Translations under genes and position numbers: made by a program | The notes under the pieces: generated by a model | Seen by the model: the letters and a program-made list of their open reading frames with translations, nothing else | Told to the model about the DNA's origin: nothing | Databases searched by the model: none | Shown here: in pieces, positions 28,517 through 38,866 of the stretch | Layout of the letters: every line of letters begins with the position of its first letter | Position numbering within the stretch: position 1 is the first letter of the stretch | Source: Mikrocytos mackini | Taxonomy: Eukaryota; Endomyxa; Ascetosporea; Mikrocytida; Mikrocytiidae | Reading direction: 5' to 3' | NCBI GenBank assembly: GCA_030180075.1 | Contig: JASNJN010000054.1 | Location: forward strand, 1 to 53,860 | Length of the DNA stretch: 53,860 nucleotides

Positions 28517-28952
28517 TCATCGTTGTTGTTCTTCTTCGTTCCTTATCGTCATATACGTTGTTTTGACACTTGTTATGTTATCTTTATTCCAGTTGTATCC
28601 GAAAATTATACAAATGACTATAAAGGAAAGTAATTCCAAGACATCGCTTACAATGAGTTGCAACGGAATTGCATGGAAAAACCCGAACCTAATCATGTCA
28701 ATTCTCGCAAGCACTACTATTCCTATCTGCAACAAACCATACACCCCAACAAAGAATAGCATGTTAGCACTCACCCTTCCTGTATAGTACAATAAGTTAA
28801 CTATCCACCATAAATTTGCCCATAAAAAACGAGTTGACATCCACAGGGTGTTAATCTTTAAAAGTAAATACAACTTGTAGCAACCAAATCAAACCTAGTA
28901 GGTATGTTAAGTTCAGGTTTATCTTGTCCGCTGTACTGAGATATTTCGCCAT
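28517..28952 (-). CDS. Small multi-pass membrane protein with one 16-nt intron
   Basis: Spliced product is 139 residues from exons 28872-28952 (27 codons) and 28517-28855. It has about four hydrophobic helices: 'LTYLLGLIWLLQV|INTLW' (completed by the splice), 'FLWANLWWIVNLLYY', 'MLFFVGVYGLLQIGIVVL' and 'VLELLSFIVICIIFGY', with a charged C-terminal tail ('NEEEQQR'). The first 40 residues ('ADKINLNLTYLLG...VINTLW') faintly recall PEN-2 of gamma-secretase ('EEKLNLCRKYYLGG...LVNIFW'), but the rest is longer than PEN-2 and lacks its GG and LP residues, so I do not assign it. The ATG at 28952 follows an AAATTTCAATTTT box. Without splicing the ATG frame ends after 33 codons. Confidence 0.68.
28856..28871 (-). 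other. 16-nt intron of the small membrane protein
   Basis: Sequence GTATTTACTTTTAAAG on the minus strand, phase 0 after codon 27. It has the same length and the same terminal bases (GTATT...AAAG) as the NOP10 introns. Removal joins the ATG-led exon to the long downstream frame and completes the first hydrophobic helix. Confidence 0.75.
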
Positions 28953-29007
28953 TTCGAAAATAAAATTGAAATTTAAAGTTCTGAAAAACTTATCAGCAAC
29001 ACGGCCC
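28953..29007. promoter_or_regulatory. Shared divergent start region
   Basis: 55 bp between the ATG of the small membrane protein (minus) and the ATG at 29008 (plus). It holds AAAATAAAATTGAAATTTAAAG (written here in two parts: AAAATAAAATT, GAAATTTAAAG), an AAATTT-type box usable in both directions. Confidence 0.55.
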
Positions 29008-29343
29008 ATGATGATTCAATTGAAACTAATGAAGCAAGAAAATATAATACTAAACCAACTGTATAATACTTATAAATACAAAGGAAGAAGGATACTTGTT
29101 TTCTCGTATTTCAAAGCTATAAGAAAAGAACTTGGAAAGTTTATAAAAGAATTCATGAAAACGAAGAAAGTTAATCAAACAAACTTGGATCGAATCCATA
29201 AGAGGTGTATTCAAACTGTTGGGAAAATAGAGCTCGCATTATCTGTAGAAAGTAACTTGGAATTTTTTGTTACTTTTTTATCGGTTACAAGTCGACTAAA
29301 TTTAATATGTAAGATAATAAAAGAAAAACTGGGGAATAAATAA
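29008..29343 (+). CDS. Small basic helical protein, unknown
   Basis: 111 residues, rich in Lys, Leu and Ile, with no membrane span or motif I recognise ('KKVNQTNLDRIHKRCIQTVG' is typical of its composition). The start is the first ATG (29008, with a second ATG immediately after) downstream of the divergent AAATTT box; a longer frame back to a TTG at 28924 is not used. Composition suits an RNA- or nucleolus-associated protein, but this is only a guess. It is the last host-type gene before about 20 kb of repeats. Confidence 0.6.
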   Translation: MMIQLKLMKQENIILNQLYNTYKYKGRRILVFSYFKAIRKELGKFIKEFMKTKKVNQTNLDRIHKRCIQTVGKIELALSVESNLEFFVTFLSVTSRLNLICKIIKEKLGNK

Positions 29344-29918
29344 ATATTTAATATTCTTTGACACACGGGAATTAGTTATTAATTTTTATTTTATTATTAT
29401 TCATTTATTTACTTTTTACGATGTTAATTAGGGCAGCCCAAACGCTGAAAATTATATATATTGGTTAATTAACCCTGAAATGTTGCACTCTGGTCTCCAA
29501 ATTATATAAAGCTTTCTATAGCTAGTTATAAATCTACAAAAAAAATTAATGTTCATTTTAAACCAATAATTCGTTTCTATTAATTAAAGCGATGCCATAC
29601 GGCCACTTTGACCCGTTCTTGTGGAACTCATGGCTTCCGTTCCAACTTGGTGGGCCATCTTGTTAGTCTCTATACCCTGCGGCTAAGTAAGGGATTACTC
29701 TTATGAATATATGTTCTAAGGAAAGCCTGATCCAGTTCCCCAAGGGCCAGTTAATGCCCCTGTAATAACTAGGGTGTGGATAATATGTGATTTTTTGGCG
29801 ATAAAATATGTGATTTTTCAAAATAGGCATAATTTTACCTAATACATCTGAAAGTTTATGTTCTAGCATGTTTCTCGTGTTCGATTAGCATGGATTCTAT
29901 AATTTTTATTGCTTAAAC
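29344..29918. other. Noncoding spacer left of hAT element
   Basis: 575 bp with no gene. One GC-richer patch (about 29590-29690) contains short strings reminiscent of 5S rRNA (CCATACGGCCA, GGGCCATCTTGTTAGT), but in the wrong order and without pairing ends. Confidence 0.4.
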
Positions 29919-30149
29919 CAGACATGAGGATTCCGATCCGACCATTTCCGACCCGATCGAGTCGGAAATGGTCAGAAAATAACCAAAAGCATGTTAAAAT
30001 CCTCAATGAATCGCCATGTTTCAAATAAGCTAACAAAAGCGTCTCACAATTATATATTTCCTTTAAATGCATAATTTAACAACATACATTTATATATGTG
30101 CATATGGTTGAGGTTTCAAAGATATATGTATTTTAAAAAATTAAATTTT

Positions 30150-32281
30150 ATAATGAAAATGATAACTTCTCTGTTGCCAATTTCAAAGCGGGAGACTATA
30201 TACCCACCACAAAACTTGCAGAGTTAAAGTTGTACAAACCACAAAGTAGTTCTAAAGTTTTGTTTACATTCTCTCGTATATCAGGGTTTGATCTGGCCAT
30301 TTGCGACCAATGTCAAAAAACATACAATTACAACAGCAAAATAACGGGAACTTCTTCCCTTTTGAATCACAAATGTGATCCCAGACAATAACTCAGTGAA
30401 ATGTTCACACACCTAATATCAAAAAATATTAATCCGAAACTGAAAAAGAAGGTAAACCAATTGGTTTTAAAATCTGCTATTAGACTGTTGGCTTTCACTC
30501 ATAATTGTGGAAACCGATGGTTTCATGAAATCCCTGAGGGAATTTTCACAGTTATGCCATTCAAACCTGGTATTAATTTGTAAGGAAATGATTAACCATC
30601 GTACTATTTTTTCTGACAACATATTTCTAGTTTATGACAACTTAAAAGCTTCTTTAATTCTCGAACTAAAACAAATTAAAGGGTATTGTTTATACATGGA
30701 TCTCTGGAAACACATGAATACAAGCAACAACTATCTTGCAATTTTCATATCCTATAAAAATGATGATGAAACTCTCCAATTAAGATATCTTGCTACAAAA
30801 TCTATTGTTGAAGGAACTAAGCAAAATGTTAGAACTGTGATGGAAAGGCTATTAAATGAATTTTGCCTAAGAAAAAACGATTGTAAAGCTATTGTATCAG
30901 ATGCTGGGACAAATATAGTCAACTTATTTGAAGACACCCCAAGTTTAGTATGCTTTTGTCATCGAATTAACACTGTAGTGAAAGCCATTTTAAATTTAAA
31001 AGTAGCGCGAGTACAGACTTTATTGAAAGCTGCTTCTAAAATATCCCACTTATCAAAATTTTCAAAGTTTTACAATATTGTTCAGAAAAAGTTACCGAGC
31101 ATGTGTGAAACTAGATGGAACAGCACATTCAAACTTCTAAAGCTATACAGGACCATTACAACAATATAATTAGTTATTTACAAAGTGAACACCATTTTAA
31201 CGTTATAGAAGAGCTTCCATTAGAATTATTAAACGAACTTGTTGATTTCCTGGAACCGTTTAATTATGCAACCAAATTAATGGAAAAACAGGAGTCAAAT
31301 ATAGGAGAGATAAAACCTCTCATTTATTGCTTTACAACACACCTACAGTTAGATATAACTGACAGTGAAGATTTGCGAAAGATGAAAATGCTATCTTCAC
31401 CAATATTATACCAGAAAATGGAAATATACGATAAACACAAAGATTTATTGATTATGAGCTCTTTTTTAAATCCCAAATATCAAAATTTGGAATTTCTCTC
31501 AGATATCGAAGAAAAAACTCAATTCAAGCTTGCTATTAGAAGAAGGATCAATAAGAATTTAAGTGAGGCTGAACCAGGGTTGCGTTTATGACAGGCATAA
31601 ACCCTTTATGACATGACATGGGTTTTAACTGGTATAAACCGGATTAAACCATGTCAAAAACCTCAAATTTTTATATTTTGAAAATATTTTAAAAATTCCA
31701 AAAATAATCTTAGTTGGAATTACTTAACGTAATCTCAGGAGATTAGAAATAAAATATTTCCTGAAAAATCAAAAATCTCCAAAATCAAAGTAATAAAATA
31801 TAAAAATAAAAATTTGCTAAAAATCGAAAATTTTATCCCCAAAATCTTCCAAAAATTAGTTCCTACCAAATTTTAGGTTTATGCTGGATAAAACGTCAAA
31901 AAGGTTTATGACATGACGGTAATATCCGGTTTTTGCCAGGGTGGTAAAAACCAGGTGGTTTTTACCTTACAACCCTGGGCTGAACCAGTCAATATAGGAA
32001 ATGAAACCCATAATATAGATGAAAATACATCAAAGCGTGTACGGGGAAAGAATAAATTCTATAACACATATAAAGGAATTAGGAATTCTTCTAATGTTGT
32101 GATAAGCGATGAACGAAAAGAATACGAGCTTGCAATAATGAAATGTAGTGAGAAGGTATTAGAAAATCCAAATGAATTCTGGAATTCATATGGCTCGTCA
32201 TTGGTTGGATTAAAGAAGGAGTATATTAAGACAAATATTATAATCGGATCAACAGCTTTTGTTGAAGGACACTTTAGTTAA
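30150..32281 (+). pseudogene. hAT transposase pseudogene
   Basis: Order of pieces: an ATG (30150) directly after an AATTAAATTTTATA box, soon out of frame; a BED zinc finger 'ICDQCQKTYNYNSK...SSLLNHKC' (about 30295-30385); a spacer in another frame; the RNase H-like core 'GYCLYMDLWKHMNTSNNY', 'CKAIVSDAGTNIVNLF' and 'CFCHRINTVVKAIL'; a C-terminal region in a further frame (31115-31591) that continues after the nested insert at 31986 with 'FWNSYGSS' near the dimerisation end. Removing the nested insert with one duplication copy restores the frame at that point. At least three other frame breaks remain, so it is dead. hAT transposases cut and paste DNA, leaving 8-bp duplications. Confidence 0.85.
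31575..31977. mobile_element. 403-bp non-autonomous hAT element nested in hAT transposase
   Basis: Ends are inverted (CAGGGTTG at 31575 and CAACCCTG ending 31977) and flanked by perfect 8-bp duplications GGCTGAAC (31567-31574 and 31978-31985). Internally it carries several copies of TTTATGACATGAC/GGTTTATGAC-type motifs near both ends and an AT-rich centre without coding potential. CAGGG ends and 8-bp duplications are hAT hallmarks. It belongs to a different hAT lineage from its host element, whose ends begin CAGRCATGAGG. Confidence 0.88.
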
Positions 32282-32552
32282 CTGGGATATTACTTAAACA
32301 CTCGCAAAACTAGATTGAACGATAGGAAGGTAGAGGCGTATTCATTTATAAACGGGAAAATAACAATAAATTAATAATATACGAAATATAAACATCATTT
32401 AAACACAATATTTTTGTCCAAAATTTGAAGTTTGATATAGTTTAGTACATTAGAAAATATTTAGTCACATAAATTTTATTTCCGTTTCCGACCAGCCAAC
32501 AATCGGGTCGGGTCGGAAACGGAATGGGTTTTGCCAAAAACCCTCATGCCTG

Positions 32553-33144
32553 ATTTATACTTATAAAATAACAAAATTAGTATCGAATATAATACAACTC
32601 ATAATCATACAGTTAACTTGGGTTTACTAAAATTCACTTCAGAATTTAAATTAGAACATATAAAGCAAATAAATTTGCAGATTCCCTTACGAAAAATCTA
32701 CCAAATTTATCTATCCAAATTTAATAGCAATGAAATTAAAGAGCACGATTATTTGATGATGACGTATTTACGGTATCTCAAATATACTAAATCTTCCATG
32801 GCAAATCAATTCAATGACGATCAACACAACCTACTCAATCTTTTATTATTTCTACAAANCAACACAAGCACAAAGGATTAGGAAAAAAGGTAGACACCCG
32901 TCCAAATTTTAGTTTTCGTGAAAATAGAACAACTCTAAAGCTGCGGAAAATGTACATTAAATATTGAGAATATTAAAAAGAACCAGCAATCCAATTTACA
33001 ATTTCAATTTATTTATATTCATGTTATGTATATATTCAAACTAAATATAAATATAAGTGTTTAACTACACTTTTCGTATATTGCAGTATGAAGACAAATG
33101 TCGTATTTCATTGTTTATATTTACATAATTAACCAGATGTTAGA
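32553..33144 (+). other. Spacer with a possible gene fragment (32618-32881)
   Basis: An 87-codon plus-strand frame (TTG at 32618, no ATG at its head, one N at 32859) has Leu/Lys/Ile-rich, coding-like composition ('LEHIKQINLQIPLRKIYQIY'), but no recognisable family, start box or downstream continuation. It may be the remnant of a host gene split by the surrounding insertions. The remainder is AT-rich noncoding DNA. Confidence 0.3.
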
Positions 33145-33146
33145 TA

Positions 33147-33382
33147 TGAGTTGTTTTGTATCAAAATGAGTCCTCTCAAAAATTTTTACCAGTTTTATAT
33201 GGCATAGTTATTTTCATAAATTCAACCTTGGACGTTAAAACTCCAACATTCCATACCAATGACACAATAAATTTAATTCTGTAAAAGACCGGAAATAAAA
33301 TAAGCAAAATATTCATGATAAATTCTAATTTGAAAAAGCACCCAAAAATTTTTAAGGACTCATTTTGATACAAAACAACTCA
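33147..33382. mobile_element. 236-bp MITE with TGAGTTGTTTTG ends
   Basis: The terminal inverted repeats are identical over at least 28 bp (beginning TGAGTTGTTTTGTATCAAAA) and continue imperfectly into AAAAATTTTT. TA dinucleotides flank both ends (33145-33146, 33383-33384). The ends match those of the 4.26-kb element at 40938-45198 except for one base in the first 27, so this is a deletion derivative or MITE mobilised by that family. Confidence 0.85.
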
Positions 33383-33389
33383 TATACAA

Positions 33390-35984
33390 GAAAACAGAGC
33401 CTGATGGAAAATCAGAAACAAGCAACTCAACAATGACGTAGAACGTTTCGGCAAATTTCCACCGGCAAAGGCTCAGTCACTTCAATATGTAAAGATTCCC
33501 GAAAACCAGACACACCTCACCTTTTGGAAAGGTCTTTGGCAGAGGGAATCGGACTTTGACTCTGAAGCAATGAGAAATGCACTTGAAGATAGCGGGGTTA
33601 ACAAACTAGAAGGAACAGTTCACAATAAATATCTTAAAGGAAAGGAAATCGCATCAGCAATCAGGAGACTAAGCCCCTGGAAAGCCCCGGGACCAGACGG
33701 GGTTCATGGGTACTTAGTCAAGAAATTGCAAGGCGCCCTGATCCCAATCCTTAAAAGACTATACAATGAGCTATGGAATGGGAAAATGAAACCACCAATG
33801 TGGTTTACTGCGGGCAGAACAATTCTTTTTCACAAGAATAAGGATTCAGTAGAGAATCCGGTAAACTACCGCCCCATTACCATGCTCAATACCCTTTATA
33901 AGATCTTCACCTCCGTGATAGAAGGACGCATTATAGGGGCCATGTACGAGGCTCACAATTGGGACATGGACCAATGTGCAAACACTTCACAAAGGAGGGG
34001 TGTCTCGACGCTCAAGTATGTAGCGAGAACATCGTAACGACTTTTCAAAGGGTATTCAGAAAGTCCTTAAACATAGCATACATAGACTTTCAGAAAGCCT
34101 ATGACTCTGTGAGCCACCAAGCTCCAGAGGTTATGTCAAGGTAAATCTTTGTGACCGGAACTAGAAAAACTCAAAGGCTATTTAATACAGTGCGGACTCT
34201 CATGCGACAGTGGCATACATACGTGGTTAACATTGGTGATTCCCCCAAACGAATTGATATCGAGAAAGGAATATTCCAAAGGGATAAGATGTCCCCGACG
34301 TTATTCTGTTTAGCACTTTCACTACTCAAACCCAAGGTCAATGGAGGTCCAGAACCATCCAACAACCTAAGGTGGAGTGCGAAAATATGCTATATGGACG
34401 ATATCAAAGTATTTGGAGCTTCAATCAGTTCGCTGGAAAAGGAGGTCAGTAAGATCGCCAGACTAGGAGAACTACTAGGATTGAAAATAAACAAACAGAA
34501 GAGCGCAGTTTTGACAGACAGACCGAGGGAGCGGCTTGCATTCACACAAGTGTTAAAGAGATTTCCACTAATGACAAGCGAGTCTAAAACCCAATACAAG
34601 TACCCGGGTTTCAAACAGGTCTGGGTCAACACAAACACAACGAAAGATGATTTACAAAGAGAAGCATACAGAAGAGTTAGGAGGATATGTAACTCGGGGT
34701 TAACCATCATCAACATAGGCAAGCAACTAAGGGTTAGTGTAGGCCCACTCATTAGTTACATAGCCCAAGCAATGATATGGTCCAACGCCGAGTTAGACAA
34801 ACTCAACCGGTTCGTCAGGAGGTGCCTCAAGATAAATGGGGTCCTTCCCTGGCGGATCTCAAATGGTCGATTGTATACCAATCCGAACAAAGGAGGGTTT
34901 GGGATTCCTAACTTCTTCGAAATTAACTACATTGCGTTAGTCGGTGCGGATAAGTACATGAAAGATTTAGAAGAAGGGTTGGATGAGACAAAATGGGACA
35001 TCGTAGATGGAGCCAGAACGCCTGTGAACTTAGCCCACGGTCAAGCTACAGCAGTGCAAGCAGCTCTCATTCTAGCAGGTGAACCCTACAGAACAATTAG
35101 GACAAAGCTGCAGTACAGGATACAAGAAATAGAATTCCCAGGAAAAGAAAATTGGTCTTCAGAAACGGATAGAGAAGAGAAAGGACTGATCAAAATGGCT
35201 TTCCAAAACTCCTACCTGAAAAATGGAACTCTGTCAAATTGAACTCAGGCTTTAATCATAGTCGGAAGGAAGCTGCAGGTTGTAGCTCCTATAGTCATAT
35301 ATGGCTGAAAAAACCCGGCCTCTCCAGAAGGGATGTGAAGAAGGTCCTACTCCTGCAAGACGGAATAGGATCCCACAAATCCTGGCTGAAGACCACTAAC
35401 AGGGAAGCAGACGACAGATGCAGAAGATGTGGCTGAGCTCCAGAAACTGTGGGACATACACTGGGAGGCTGCAACTCTATCCCCTTTACCCTCCTGAAAG
35501 AGTGACGCGATGGGGGTAGTTTTACAAATAGCCAACGAAATAATCACACAGGAACGCCTAGGTTCCAAGATAATACTTGCTGATTCAGGGAAAAGAGATG
35601 CCTGTGAGGACAGCGGATTCAAAATGCTTCTAAATCAGAGGGTCGTAACGATCAGAAACCAGGAAAGATGTCGCAGCTACCGGATATCGTTTGCATAGAC
35701 GACAAGAAAAAGAGGGTTACTGTTCTCGAGATAGGAGTATCGGCTCAAGATCTCATCGCGTACAAGGAACTGGAAAAGGAAGAGAAATATAAAGAGCTTG
35801 GTAAAAAATTAGGACGACAATACCAGAGCTATAATGTCAAAACGATGGGAGTTGTCATAGGACAGCTTGGAGTGATATCGAAAGAATCGATACCGAAGCT
35901 CCACAAATTCAGGAGACGGATCGTGGGAAGAAGGATATGCACACCCCATATAGGAGAGGACTGCTCGTATCCAAGATGTTGAAC
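33390..35984 (+). pseudogene. R2-like LINE with C-terminal zinc knuckle and restriction-like endonuclease, multiply broken
   Basis: More complete paralogue of the LINE at 3.8-5.4 kb. It runs from 'AMRNALEDSG' through reverse transcriptase ('PWKAPGPDGVHGYLV', 'YRPITMLNTLYKIF', 'IAYIDFQKAYDSVSH', 'GIFQRDKMSPTLF', 'CYMDDIKVF'), thumb ('LNRFVRRCLKINGVLPWRIS'), a C-terminal Cys knuckle ('CRRCG' stop 'APETVGHTLGGC') and an endonuclease-like 'LPDIVCIDDKKKRVTVLEI' (PD...D/E-x-x). RT then knuckle then nuclease is the order of R2/R4/CRE-group site-specific LINEs. Breaks: a frameshift near 34000, TAA at 34142-34144, frame loss near 35240, TGA at 35434-35436, and another shift before 35668. The 5' end is truncated right beside the MITE. 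Confidence 0.88.
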
Positions 35985-35993
35985 GCTCACCCA

Positions 35994-36290
35994 GGCTGGA
36001 TTTAAAATCCCCACAAATTTTTGAAAATTTCCACAAAAAACTAATTCTCCCACAAAAACCTAATTCTCCCACAAATTTTTGAAAATTTCCACAAAAAATA
36101 TTTTTCGTAAAAATTTTCTACGGGCTGCTCGCGAAAACTTTTCAGAATTTTTTTCGAAAAAAAATATTTTTTGTGGCAATTTTAGGAAATTTGTGGGAGA
36201 ATTAGTTTTTTGTGGGAAAATTAGGTTTTTGTGGGAGAATTGGTTTTTTGTGGAAATTTTCAAAAATTTGTGGCAATATTATTTTCAACC
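35994..36290. mobile_element. 297-bp foldback/MULE-like MITE
   Basis: A long inverted repeat (arms about 36011-36095 and 36185-36273) with units such as CCACAAATTTTTGAAAATTT and CACAAAAACCTAATTCTCC. Outer ends GGCTG... and (inverted) GGTTG... match imperfectly. A 9-bp duplication GCTCACCCA flanks it (35985-35993 and 36291-36299). No coding capacity. A 9-bp duplication with long inverted arms suggests a Mutator-type non-autonomous element, of a different family from that at 3475-3806. It sits immediately after the LINE coding remnant. Confidence 0.75.
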
Positions 36291-36299
36291 GCTCACCCA

Positions 36300-36844
36300 A
36301 ACTAAATTAAATATTTAATGACCATTCTTTTAAAAATCACTCATAAATCTTTTATAGATAAGAGGCATTTTCTAATTGAAATAGATTGATACGTTGAAAG
36401 TTCGGAACTCCCCGATGATGTTCTTTAAAATATGGATTAAAAATACAGCACCACACACATGTTGTGAGATGATTGATGAATAAGGTCTAAATAGAATGCT
36501 AGCCTGATTCGGTATAGGAAAGATTGCTAAATGTTCATTAAATAATTATGTCAATATATTGTGAAAATCCAGATAAACAAAGTTAATGTATAATAGAATG
36601 TTTGATATGAATAGAATACTTAATAAATCACATTAATGTTACAACACAATGAAAATGTTTACAATAAAATATATATAATTACTTATTCTAAATAATAACT
36701 CGGCAATTGTGTGTTTGTTTAGAACAAAATAAATTTACACAAATATATTCCCATACAGTAAAGATTTTATAAAATTTTCATTAATATATAATACCATTAA
36801 TTTCAAACTGCATAAAAACTTATCAAAAATTTTAGTTAATTGTT
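36300..36844. other. Noncoding AT-rich spacer
   Basis: 545 bp with no supportable gene or structured RNA. It may include the 3' flank of the piggyBac element (minus strand), but I could not find its inverted ends or a TTAA pair with confidence. Confidence 0.35.
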
Positions 36845-38536
36845 TTATTTCTTGTTATATCTGTGAATTTCAAAAAAACATTCAACACATAAGAAACATT
36901 CATCTTCACAACCAGGACAGTGATAATTTGTACGCTTAGCTTTCTTTCTTGCAACACTGGTACCTTCCTCATCTTTAATTTTCTTATAACATTTTTGGCA
37001 TCTTATGTTTTTCCGTGTTCCATGGAGCTTCAGATAATGGTTATTTTGAAGAGAATCGTCTTTGTCTAATATCTGTTTTATTATGTTTTCCCTGAAGTCA
37101 ATCATAGATAGCCTACCTCCCTGTTCTTTAAATTTAACAAAAGCATTGTTCATAGCTAGGTTTAAAAGCAATTCAAAAGCTAACTTTCTGTACCATTTCT
37201 TAGAGCGCCTTAAAACATCCCCGTAATGCGAATTCTGGTCGTTCAAATCCACACCTGGCTTTCCTTCATTATAAAGCATCATTATTGGATGTTTATTTTG
37301 ATTTTCTTCGGTGTCCGGTGTGTATGGTCTTGTATTCTAAAATAATACCTCTCTTTTATCATTTACTCGTAATAATTCAACTCCCAGTGGGTGAAACATA
37401 CTAATGTTTTCATTCTTTTTTAATTTCTTTTCAAATATAATCTTGGGGATACATTTCCTATTCTTTATCAATGTACTCATAAGATATATCTTATGCTGTA
37501 GTAGATACTCTGCTAGCGCCATCGAGGTATAGTAGTTATCGGTCACTAAAGTCCTTTCTTCATATAAGTAATGTTGTAGTAGATCCTTTACAATGTGGAA
37601 AGGCGTTGCTGTATGTTCGTTGACAATCGTTCCTTTGCCAGTATACACAATATACTTGTATATATAACTTGAATTATCGCATAATTTAAACAATTTAAAT
37701 CCATATTTATGAGCTTTATTTTTAATATATTGTTTAAATAATATGCGTCCTTGAAACGGAACCATTGATTCATCAACACAAAACATGGATGCCGGCGATT
37801 TCTGTCTTTCAAAATTTTCATTTAACTTTTGTATAAGTGAGTCTAGTTTGTAGAGCCTGGAGCCATTCGGTGTCAAAGTAGAGAAGTGTATATTGCTCAG
37901 GATGCTCAAGAATCTCTCTCCTTTCATGGAATTCCTGATAAAGCCACAGTTGAACAAAGTGTTATTGGACCAATAATGTTCATATCGTGGGAGTCTTACA
38001 ATTACCATATAAAGAACAACAGCAAAGAAAACCCATATTTCATCTCCATTCACATCTCTCCATTTACTAATTCTTCCATTAGTTGAAACCGAAGAGTCTT
38101 TCTTCTGGTTGGCATAAGTATTAGTACTTTGAACGATATCATCAATGATATTGGAGCTAATAAACTGTTTCAGATAGTAGAGCTCATCTACATTATCGGG
38201 ATTACTTTGAGGTGCTGCAAATAAGTGTTCATTGCTTCCACCAAAACTCTGAAAGTCAACCCTCTCAAAACTCCACGGGGATTCAATGGTACTAGAAGAG
38301 TTGCGGGAACGAATTGCCTTTTTCTTCTTGATCGGGGAGTATTCTGTGTTGTTAAGTGCTAAATCAGCGATATTAAGAGATGTTGTCATTGGATTTTGCT
38401 GAGATATGTTGAAAGTTGTTAAATAAGTATTATTGTCTTTTGAGTTTGTTGTATGGTCATATTCTTCTTTTGAAGATGGTAAATACTCTGAGTCACTCGT
38501 ACTGATTTCTTCTAAATCGAGTTTAAATTTCGTCAT
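36845..38536 (-). pseudogene. piggyBac transposase, single in-frame stop
   Basis: One long minus-strand frame from ATG 38536 to TAA 36845 interrupted only by TAG at 37337-37339. The piggyBac (DDE_Tnp_1_7) landmarks are all present: acidic N-terminus; 'FCVDESMVPFQGR' (first Asp); 'LVTDNYYTSMALAEYL' (second Asp); 'VNDKREVLF' stop; 'KPGVDLNDQNSHY' (third Asp, pattern GVDxxDQ) with 'RRSKKWYRKLAFELL'; and a C-terminal Cys-rich finger ('CQKCYKKI', 'CPGCEDECFLCVECF'). The enzyme excises precisely at TTAA sites. About 560 residues with the stop ignored, normal for the family. A TTTGAATTTC box precedes the ATG. Confidence 0.9.
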
Positions 38537-38773
38537 TTTTATGAAATTCAAATTTTATTCAATTAATATTCATTGATAAAACATTAGATTGATATTATTG
38601 CAAGACTTAGAAAAAGAATGGTTAATAAATTGAATAAGTAATTAATCAATAGCTTAATTAGTTATTCATACGCTATTTGTCACTTTCCTTTTATAATGCC
38701 TATTTTCATATCACATAAATACCATAACTTGTCTAATAAGATCATATACCCGTTCACATCGTTATAGCAAGGA
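38537..38773. other. Spacer between piggyBac start and Merlin element
   Basis: AT-rich. Contains the piggyBac start box (about 38540-38556) and several TTAA tetramers, any of which could have been the piggyBac target. No gene seen. Confidence 0.4.
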
Positions 38774-38835
38774 GATTTCTTGGCAACAGTGCAGTTTCCG
38801 TCTCTTTTTGTAGAGAGAGTCTATAACAGCAAATT

Positions 38836-38866
38836 GGTATGGGTTGACCTTCGGTCACCCATACCA
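38836..38866. repeat. GC-rich hairpin with CTTCGG loop inside Merlin element
   Basis: GGTATGGGTTGACC pairs with GGTCA-CCCATACC across a C(TTCG)G tetraloop with one bulged base. It stands out from the AT-rich surroundings, followed by a C-rich run (CACCCACCCGCCCACCCCG, about 38876-38894). It lies in the element's noncoding left part, so it is probably structural DNA or RNA of the transposon and not a host RNA gene. Confidence 0.6.

Larger units (their letters stand above)
29919..32552 (+). mobile_element. hAT-superfamily DNA transposon, decayed
   Basis: About 2.63 kb between inverted ends CAGACATGAGGATT (29919) and, reverse-complemented, CAGGCATGAGGGTT (ending 32552). The inner ends also share TTTCCGACCCGA. 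The flanking 8-mers GCTTAAAC and ATTTATAC agree at 5 of 8 positions, consistent with an eroded 8-bp hAT duplication. The element contains a BED-finger hAT transposase pseudogene and a nested 403-bp non-autonomous hAT element. Confidence 0.78.

Noticed and set aside
28517-28952. PEN-2 (gamma-secretase subunit) identity
   Set aside because: Only the first ~40 residues are faintly similar; the GG/LP residues are missing and the protein is too long.
28924-29007. Longer N-terminus (from a TTG) for the small basic protein
   Set aside because: No ATG, and the stretch is the divergent promoter and first exon of the opposite gene.
29590-29700. Possible 5S rRNA
   Set aside because: Strings such as CCATACGGCCA and GGGCCATCTTGTTAGT resemble 5S rRNA, but the internal blocks are in the wrong order, the 5' and 3' ends do not pair and no U-run follows.
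37330-37345. 12-nt GT-AG segment (GTATTATTTTAG) at the piggyBac stop as a further mini-intron
   Set aside because: It is 12 nt, lacks the AAAG ending, and its removal would delete residues (VLF) that fit the transposase family pattern.
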